50,833 nt of DNA from Zobellia amurskyensis (GTDB lineage: Bacteria > Bacteroidota > Bacteroidia > Flavobacteriales > Flavobacteriaceae), in NCBI RefSeq assembly GCF_009725985.1, contig NZ_RCNR01000033.1, forward strand, positions 1-50,833, written 5' to 3'. Position 1 is the first letter of the stretch, and the number at the start of each line of letters is the position of its first letter. The position numbers and the translations under genes are program-made. Shown in pieces: positions 45,820-50,833 of the stretch. The notes under the pieces are model-generated. The model worked only from the letters and a program-made list of their open reading frames with translations, was not told where the DNA came from and searched no databases.

Positions 45820-47115
45820 TTAGCCCTCAAGCACTTCTCTCATAGCTTTTGCCTTCAGCAAACATTCCTCATACTCTTTTTCGGGAACGGCCTTCGCCGT
45901 TATAGCGCCTCCCACAGAATAGGAAACGTATTTTTTGGTTGCATTGTAAAGAATACTCCTGATGACAACATTAAAATCAAAATCACCGTCAGGCGTAAAA
46001 TACCCCACGGCACCACTGTACAATCCTCGTTTAAAAGCCTCTAATTCTTCAATTATTTTCATGGCCGATACCTTTGGAGCCCCTGTCATACTCCCCATAG
46101 GAAAGGATTCTTTAATTACATCAACAGGATTGGCCACTAACGGAACCTGGGCGACCACGGTAGAGATCATTTGATGCACCTGTTGAAACGTATAGACCTC
46201 ACACAGCTCTTCGACCACCACACTGCCTTTTAGAGCACTTTTAGACAAGTCGTTACGGACCAAATCTACAATCATTATATTTTCAGCCCTTTCTTTGGGG
46301 TCGGTTTTAAGGGCATTCACCAGCTTATCATCTTCCTCCGGCTGTTCGGCTCGTTTAGAAGTCCCTTTTATAGGCTGAGATATTAACTTCCCTCCTTCTT
46401 TACGCAAATAACGCTCTGGAGAAGCCGAAATTAAATAATTATCATATACCCTTAGAAATGAAGCAAACGGTGCCTCCGATATCTTATTTAGCTTCTGATA
46501 GGTCTTATAAGGACTGATTTGGGTGTCTTCTGCGTAAAACTCTTGACAGAAATTAGCCTCGTAGATATCACCCCGGTGAATGTGAGATAACATTTTTCTA
46601 ACCTGCCGATAATATTCATCCTTAAAAACACGAAGTTTTATCTTGATGTTTTCCGTAACCGTAACACTTTCTATTTCACTGGCACCACCAGAAATTGAGT
46701 CAAAATCTGATTGAATTTCATCATCCACCATCATCAAGTACTCAAAAACCACAGTATCTCCTGTTATTTTGATGATTTTTTTAGGCTGAAAGAAAAATAG
46801 CTCTGCAAAATCTAGCCCATCATAATTCTTAGACGACAATCGCTCCACATCATTTTTCAGATCATAGGAAAGATACCCGAATATATAGTCTTTTGCCTGA
46901 CCTTGAAATTCCCTTAGCTTTTCAAAAGCCTGATAACTATCCGTTTTAATGGTCGTTAAGGCATCTACCGCCAGCAAAGCATCAAATGAACTGTATGCAT
47001 TGGCATGGCCATTGCCCTCCAACCAAACAATTTCTTCAAACTGTTGAGACCAGAGCAATAGCTTCTCCTTAAATGTTCCGATATCAGATACGGTGAATGA
47101 AGCAGAAATACGCAA
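45820..47115 (-). CDS. pabB: Aminodeoxychorismate synthase component I (anthranilate synthase I family)
   Basis: 431 residues of the chorismate-utilising fold; PabB makes 4-amino-4-deoxychorismate for folate. Signatures: HIHRGDIYEANFCQEF, LISQPIKGTSKRA, VDLVRNDLSKSA, FPMGSMTGAPKVSAMK, YSGAVGYF and the C-terminal GGAITAKAVPEKEYEE. The KGT instead of T-I-A motif near 250 favours PabB over TrpE. The frame has no ATG; the only plausible start is TTG at 47115, 12 bases after the stop of the FMN reductase gene upstream. Confidence 0.85.
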   Translation of the reverse strand: MRISASFTVSDIGTFKEKLLLWSQQFEEIVWLEGNGHANAYSSFDALLAVDALTTIKTDSYQAFEKLREFQGQAKDYIFGYLSYDLKNDVERLSSKNYDGLDFAELFFFQPKKIIKITGDTVVFEYLMMVDDEIQSDFDSISGGASEIESVTVTENIKIKLRVFKDEYYRQVRKMLSHIHRGDIYEANFCQEFYAEDTQISPYKTYQKLNKISEAPFASFLRVYDNYLISASPERYLRKEGGKLISQPIKGTSKRAEQPEEDDKLVNALKTDPKERAENIMIVDLVRNDLSKSALKGSVVVEELCEVYTFQQVHQMISTVVAQVPLVANPVDVIKESFPMGSMTGAPKVSAMKIIEELEAFKRGLYSGAVGYFTPDGDFDFNVVIRSILYNATKKYVSYSVGGAITAKAVPEKEYEECLLKAKAMREVLEG

Positions 47116-47127
47116 ATGAAGGTTGCT

Positions 47128-47661
47128 TTAAAGTTTACTTAAAAATTGGTCTACCGCTGCACGGTGGACTTTAGCAAGCTCAGTATTCGTTACACCTTCC
47201 CCTTTCTTAAAATTCTCTTGAAAAGACGGTAATGAAAAGGTGGCGACCACTTGCGCACCAAACCTAGGCAAAACTTTTTCCGTAGTTTCCAAAGCCGTCA
47301 TTCCCCCTCTTTGTCCTCCAGAAGTGGACATTAACAATACAGGCTTACCATCTAGAAACTTGCGTTCAACACGAGATAACCAATCGGTTAAATTTTTAAA
47401 ATAAGCTGAAGGACCACTGTTATGCTCGTTAACGGATACAATAATACCATCCGCCTTAACCATATCATTCTTTAGCTCAACTAATGAATTTGAATACCCG
47501 TTTTCTCTCTCTAGATCTTCACTGAACATCGGAAAAGGAAAATTAACCATGTTCAATAACTGAATTTCATTGCCATCAATAAGAGAAACTGTATGTTTCA
47601 CCAATTCATAATTAATGGATTTTGAAGAATTACTCCCTGCAAATGCTAATATCGTAGCCAT
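47128..47661 (-). CDS. NADPH-dependent FMN reductase-like protein
   Basis: 177 residues from the ATG at 47661 (MATILAFAGSNSSKSIN); a longer frame would start with TTG. A flavodoxin-like NAD(P)H:FMN reductase fold. FMN-phosphate loop GSNSSKSIN at 9-17, the NEHNSGPSAYFKNLTDWLS segment, and STSGGQRGG near 111-119. These enzymes reduce flavins, quinones or azo dyes. First gene of a minus-strand unit FMN reductase-pabB-tilS-dsbD. Confidence 0.88.
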   Translation of the reverse strand: MATILAFAGSNSSKSINYELVKHTVSLIDGNEIQLLNMVNFPFPMFSEDLERENGYSNSLVELKNDMVKADGIIVSVNEHNSGPSAYFKNLTDWLSRVERKFLDGKPVLLMSTSGGQRGGMTALETTEKVLPRFGAQVVATFSLPSFQENFKKGEGVTNTELAKVHRAAVDQFLSKL

Positions 47662-47705
47662 AGTCAATAGTTAGATGTGTTTTAGCGAAAATATAGCAAA
47701 TAGAG

Positions 47706-47734
47706 TTGAATTGCGAGTATTTTATCTAATTTTG
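47706..47734 (+). promoter_or_regulatory. Bacteroidota-type promoter for the acyltransferase gene
   Basis: TTG (47706-47708), 18-base spacer and TAATTTTG (47727-47734), a full match to the -33/-7 consensus with good spacing. It lies about 148 bases before the chosen start, leaving a leader of about 140 bases. Confidence 0.6.
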
Positions 47735-47881
47735 CCCCGCAAACATCCAAACTCACTGTATTACAAGTATATAAGACATCTGTTTTTGTTAATTGAATTG
47801 CAACACCAGTGAACTAGAGGTACTAAAATGTAAAGTTTTGAGTTTTAATGATGCTTTTGCCAATTATTGATATTATCACCA

Positions 47882-49066
47882 GTGGAAAACAAGACAACAA
47901 GATTATATTTTATTGATGCCATGCGGGCATGGGCCATTCTAATGATGCTACAAGGGCATTTTATAGATGGGCTTCTTGATACCGCCTTTAGAGACGGAAC
48001 AAACACCGCATTCTCTATATGGAAGTACTTTAGAGGCATCACCGCTCCTGTCTTTTTCACAGTTTCTGGATTTATATTCACTTACCTCTTAATCAAAGGA
48101 GACAAGACCGGACTTCAAAACCCTAGGATAAAAAAAGGAGTAAGACGAGGCCTAGAACTACTGTTTATCGGCTACCTATTACGAATGAACCTTTTTGGTC
48201 TTTTACAAGGGAAGATTTACGATTCTTTCTATTTGATAGATGTACTACATTGTATTGGGCTTTCTTTACTGGGTATTATTGCTATATATCTTTTAGCTCA
48301 AAAGCAAAAGAAATTTGTTTTCCCAACAGTGCTTTTAAGTATTACTGTACTGCTTTTTATTTTTGAACCTACATATAAGGCTTGGAGCTTCTCATACCTC
48401 CCTGATGCTTTTGCCAATTACCTAACAAAAAGCAACGGTTCGGTTTTTACTATTTTACCATGGTTTGGTTATGCTTCATTTGGGGCTTTTTTGTCTGTTG
48501 TTTTTACGAAATACAAAGATTTCAAATATTTGTATTTTGTGGCCATACCCGCTTTTACCGCAATAGGAGCAACACTTATCGCCTATTCATCTGATTGGTT
48601 TTTATTAATTTCCAAAATAACAGACTTACAGCTATTTGCGAACATTTACTTCAATAATTACTTGTTTATAAGATTAGGCGATGTACTACTTGTTTTTAGT
48701 GTATTTATGCTATTAAGAGGACTGCTAAAACATAGCACGGTACTTAAATTAGGACAAAGCACACTAACAATTTATATCGTTCATTTTATAATACTATATG
48801 GTTCCTTTACAGGGCTGGGGTTATATCGCTTTTTTCATCATTCCCTTACACCTGCCGTCGCCATTTCCGGAGCCTTAGTCTTTATGGTTATATGTACCTA
48901 TTCCGCTCTGAAGTATGAAGAAAACAAAGAACTGATAAAACTAAGAATTGCAACCACACTAAGATTGGTCTTTGTCAAAATAGAGATTATCTCTCTTAAT
49001 ATATTTCAACTTTCAAAAAGTCGATTTTTTAGATTATTAAGAAGAGTTGGTTTGGCAAAAAATTAA
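47882..49066 (+). CDS. HGSNAT-like multi-pass acyltransferase (DUF1624-type)
   Basis: About 394 residues with roughly ten membrane helices. RLYFIDAMRAWAILMMLQGHFIDG near the N-terminus and the FRGITAPVFFTVSGFIFTYLL segment match heparan-alpha-glucosaminide N-acetyltransferase-like proteins, which move acetyl groups across a membrane to sugars. The histidine in MLQGHF is the likely catalytic one. The ORF has no ATG: GTG at 47882 (VENKTTRLYF) or TTG at 47867; an in-frame stop just upstream rules out anything longer. I prefer GTG. Monocistronic with its own promoter and terminator. Confidence 0.78.
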   Translation: MENKTTRLYFIDAMRAWAILMMLQGHFIDGLLDTAFRDGTNTAFSIWKYFRGITAPVFFTVSGFIFTYLLIKGDKTGLQNPRIKKGVRRGLELLFIGYLLRMNLFGLLQGKIYDSFYLIDVLHCIGLSLLGIIAIYLLAQKQKKFVFPTVLLSITVLLFIFEPTYKAWSFSYLPDAFANYLTKSNGSVFTILPWFGYASFGAFLSVVFTKYKDFKYLYFVAIPAFTAIGATLIAYSSDWFLLISKITDLQLFANIYFNNYLFIRLGDVLLVFSVFMLLRGLLKHSTVLKLGQSTLTIYIVHFIILYGSFTGLGLYRFFHHSLTPAVAISGALVFMVICTYSALKYEENKELIKLRIATTLRLVFVKIEIISLNIFQLSKSRFFRLLRRVGLAKN

Positions 49067-49096
49067 TTTCCGCCATTACTCATAAAAATAGGACAT

Positions 49097-49129
49097 AAAA
49101 AACCCGAGCTATTAACTCGGATTTTTTTT
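49097..49129 (+). terminator. Terminator between convergent acyltransferase and aldo/keto reductase genes
   Basis: CCGAG/CTCGG with a 7-base loop is flanked by A and T runs that extend the stem past one C-A mismatch (about 49097-49129). Works on both strands. Confidence 0.75.
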
Positions 49130-49192
49130 GACTTCCCAAACCTATTCTATTTTTCAACCGCAAAACATTACGTTAAACAGTTTGATGGTAAA

Positions 49193-50203
49193 TTAAGAAT
49201 TTGCGTTGATCACCTTCATCTCTTCATCCGTGAATGCCAAATTATCCAAGGCCTTCACATTCTCTTTTAATTGACTGGCAGAGCTTGCTCCTACCAATAC
49301 TGAAGTTATGGCCGGTCTGCTCAAGAGCCAAGCAATAGCCATTTGAGATAGCTTTTGACCTCGTTCTTCCGCAAGAGCCGCCAAGTTTTTAATCTTACCC
49401 AGATTATTCTCTACTTGTTCCCTATCTAGATACGTCAGACTCTTTGCAGCCCTAGAATCATCCGGTATACCATTCACATATTTATTAGTAAGCATTCCCT
49501 GCGCCAAAGGTGAAAAAGCAATACACCCTACTCCATTATCCTCTAAAGTATCTAGAAGTCCGTCTTCTACCCATCTATCAAAAATTGAATATCTGGCCTG
49601 GTGCAATACAAATGGAACTCTCAATTCTTTTAATAACGCAGCAGCTTCCTCCGTTTCTTTAGGCTGATAGTTAGAAATACCCACATAAAGAGCTTTTCCT
49701 TGACGAACAATATCCGCAAGAGCAACCATAGTTTCTTCTAGAGGAGTATCCGGGTCTGGTCTATGGTGATAAAAAATATCAACATAATCCAAGCCCATTC
49801 TCGTTAAGCTTTGGTCTATGCTGGCCATTAGATACTTTCTAGAACCCATATTCCCGTAAGGACCAGGCCACATATCAAACCCTGCTTTAGAGGCTATGAA
49901 CAACTCATCTCTATAACTTTTAAAGTCTTTCTTAAAAAGCATTCCAAAATTTTCTTCTGCCGAACCATATGGAGGACCATAGTTATTGGCTAAATCAAAA
50001 TGGGTAATACCTAGGTCGAATGCGGTTCTTAGAATTTCTCTGGCGGTATGCTGATTATCTATAAAACCGAAGTTATGCCACAAACCAAGGGAAATAGCGG
50101 GTAGTAAAACACCACTCTTTCCACAACGATTATATTTCATTGTGTCATACCTCTTAGAATCTGCAACGTATTCCGTAATACCGGACTTGTCGTTTATTTG
50201 CAT
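49193..50203 (-). CDS. Aldo/keto reductase (YghZ/MgrA-like)
   Basis: A 336-residue TIM-barrel NADPH oxidoreductase. The catalytic tetrad is recognisable: Asp in THFDLANNYGPPYGSAEENFG, Tyr within it, Lys in FIASKAGFDMWPGPYG, and His in DIFYHHRPDPDTP. The GPYGNMGSRKYL segment and GCIAFSPLAQGMLTNKY are typical of the subgroup that includes L-glyceraldehyde 3-phosphate reductase. A detoxifying reductase for methylglyoxal or related aldehydes is likely. Confidence 0.9.
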   Translation of the reverse strand: MQINDKSGITEYVADSKRYDTMKYNRCGKSGVLLPAISLGLWHNFGFIDNQHTAREILRTAFDLGITHFDLANNYGPPYGSAEENFGMLFKKDFKSYRDELFIASKAGFDMWPGPYGNMGSRKYLMASIDQSLTRMGLDYVDIFYHHRPDPDTPLEETMVALADIVRQGKALYVGISNYQPKETEEAAALLKELRVPFVLHQARYSIFDRWVEDGLLDTLEDNGVGCIAFSPLAQGMLTNKYVNGIPDDSRAAKSLTYLDREQVENNLGKIKNLAALAEERGQKLSQMAIAWLLSRPAITSVLVGASSASQLKENVKALDNLAFTDEEMKVINANS

Positions 50204-50406
50204 TGAAAAGTTTTTTAATTACTAAAACCTAAAGCTACATAGAAATTACGAATAGAGATATCACAGCTCAGAACCAGATCCAGAAAAATAGTATCGCGTT
50301 TTCACATCCAAAACAAAAGGTTATTAGGACTGAATCAAAATAAACGGTAAAACATAAACCCTTGAAAGGATTCTACTATTTTTACCCCTTCAACTAAAAA
50401 CAAAAC

Positions 50407-50634
50407 ATGAGCGATAAAAAGTTTACCCCCGTTAAATTGGCATTGGAAAAAGATAAGAGATATGCATGGTGTACCTGTGGGCATTCAGAAACGAATGTAT
50501 TTTGTGATGGTTCCCATAAACAACATGAGAAAGCCGGTTCTTTAGTTTTTCAAGTTGATGAAGATAAAGACGCTAGAATTTGCACCTGCAAGCTCACGAG
50601 CAACCCGCCTTATTGCGATGGAAGCCATAAATAA
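50407..50634 (+). CDS. Double CDGSH iron-sulfur domain protein
   Basis: 75 residues with two CDGSH [2Fe-2S] sites: C22-x-C24-x8-C33-D-G-S-H37 and C59-x-C61-x8-C70-D-G-S-H74. Each binds a redox-active cluster by three Cys and one His. Bacterial double-CDGSH proteins are small soluble proteins of unclear function in redox or Fe-S homeostasis. Monocistronic. Confidence 0.92.
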   Translation: MSDKKFTPVKLALEKDKRYAWCTCGHSETNVFCDGSHKQHEKAGSLVFQVDEDKDARICTCKLTSNPPYCDGSHK

Positions 50635-50833
50635 CAAAAAAAATCCCGTCTAATTAGGCGGACAATAGTTTTTAACGCGGTCTCATCGGTAAAATAAAAC
50701 TCAAAATTTAATTTGTAAGTCTTTTTCAAAGCACCGGTCTGCTCATTATTAGATGCCGACATGCCAATTACCTTATATCCATTTTTTATGGCCTTATCCG
50801 TAAATTTCTTAACCTCAGAATCACATCTTTATT
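50610..50833 (-). pseudogene. 3' end of a DoxX/BT_3928-type gene, apparently truncated
   Basis: A minus-strand frame open at the right edge reads KKFTDKAIKNGYKVIGMSAS, then NFEFYFTDETALKTIVR. This is the C-terminal thioredoxin-like part of the flavobacterial DoxX-type family. In that family about 25-30 more residues follow (starting SNPG). Here homology stops after TIVR and the frame runs LIRRDFFCYLWLPSQ-stop, reading through an intrinsic terminator (50642-50664) and 25 bases into the antisense of the CDGSH gene. The sequence is therefore likely a deletion-truncated gene; the rest lies outside the window. Confidence 0.6.
50636..50664 (-). terminator. Terminator hairpin of the minus-strand partial gene
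   Basis: CCGCCTAATTAGACGG is an almost perfect palindrome (one G-U), followed on the minus strand by GATTTTTTTTG. A good intrinsic terminator, but located inside the open frame of the truncated gene. Confidence 0.7.

Noticed and set aside
1-50833. Search by eye for CRISPR arrays, tRNA/rRNA genes, insertion sequences, integrases and toxin-antitoxin pairs
   Set aside because: No regularly spaced repeats, no tRNA arm signatures and no transposase or recombinase motifs were found.

Overview
The window looks like a chromosomal segment of a marine member of the Flavobacteriaceae (Bacteroidota; Maribacter/Zobellia-like is my guess). The reasons are an AT-rich composition, weak or absent Shine-Dalgarno sequences, -7 boxes of the Bacteroidota type TAnnTTTG in front of several genes, and typical families: a GldL-like membrane protein, a DoxX/BT_3928-type protein end, an M1 aminopeptidase with a signal peptide, a neutral-zinc-protease-like lipoprotein and an FMN-binding glutamate-synthase-like protein with a membrane anchor. 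No rRNA, tRNA, CRISPR array, transposase or integrase is visible. The gene content is core-genome in character; I see no defence island or mobile element.

Layout. Bases 1-180 have the dinucleotide polarity of DNA written backwards and are probably an artefact. From 181 to 6332 (minus strand) lie a sterol-desaturase/fatty-acid-hydroxylase gene, mscL, and parC and parE (topoisomerase IV). From 6593 (plus) come an M20 amidohydrolase broken by a one-base frameshift in a run of seven T, the glutamate-synthase-like flavoprotein, a degenerate OmpA-like protein and a small membrane-anchored protein. M1 aminopeptidase and patatin genes (minus) precede recG (plus).

The centre, 16.2-32.5 kb, is devoted to branched-chain amino acids. 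leuC-leuD-leuA-leuB run on plus. ilvD-ilvB-methyltransferase-ilvN-ilvC-ilvA run on minus. They converge on an MFS transporter and a gapN-type dehydrogenase. In front of ilvD is an unannotated attenuator: an 18-residue leader peptide rich in Thr, Val, Ile and Leu codons, a control-codon hairpin, a possible antiterminator and a 13-bp terminator with a U run. Hairpins also occur between ilvD and ilvB, between ilvC and ilvA (touching the ilvA start), and a terminator sits inside the leu cluster between leuD and leuA. pxpABC (5-oxoprolinase) lies directly upstream of the attenuator on the same strand.

The region 35-37 kb carries lineage-specific small genes: a zinc-ribbon plus DUF559-like nuclease-fold protein, a GldL-like protein, and two tiny one-helix membrane ORFs followed by a strong terminator. 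Then come comM/yifB, a penicillin-acylase-family hydrolase, a metalloprotease-like lipoprotein, the FMN reductase-pabB-tilS-dsbD operon, a HGSNAT-like acyltransferase, an aldo/keto reductase and a CDGSH iron-sulfur protein. The right edge cuts a minus-strand gene whose C-terminus appears lost at a terminator hairpin.

The best candidates for new biology are the ilv attenuator (a known type of mechanism, but unannotated here), the zinc-ribbon/nuclease-like protein with a direct-repeat element upstream, and the pair of micro-ORFs. Functional calls rest on recognition of motifs and family features, not on database searches.
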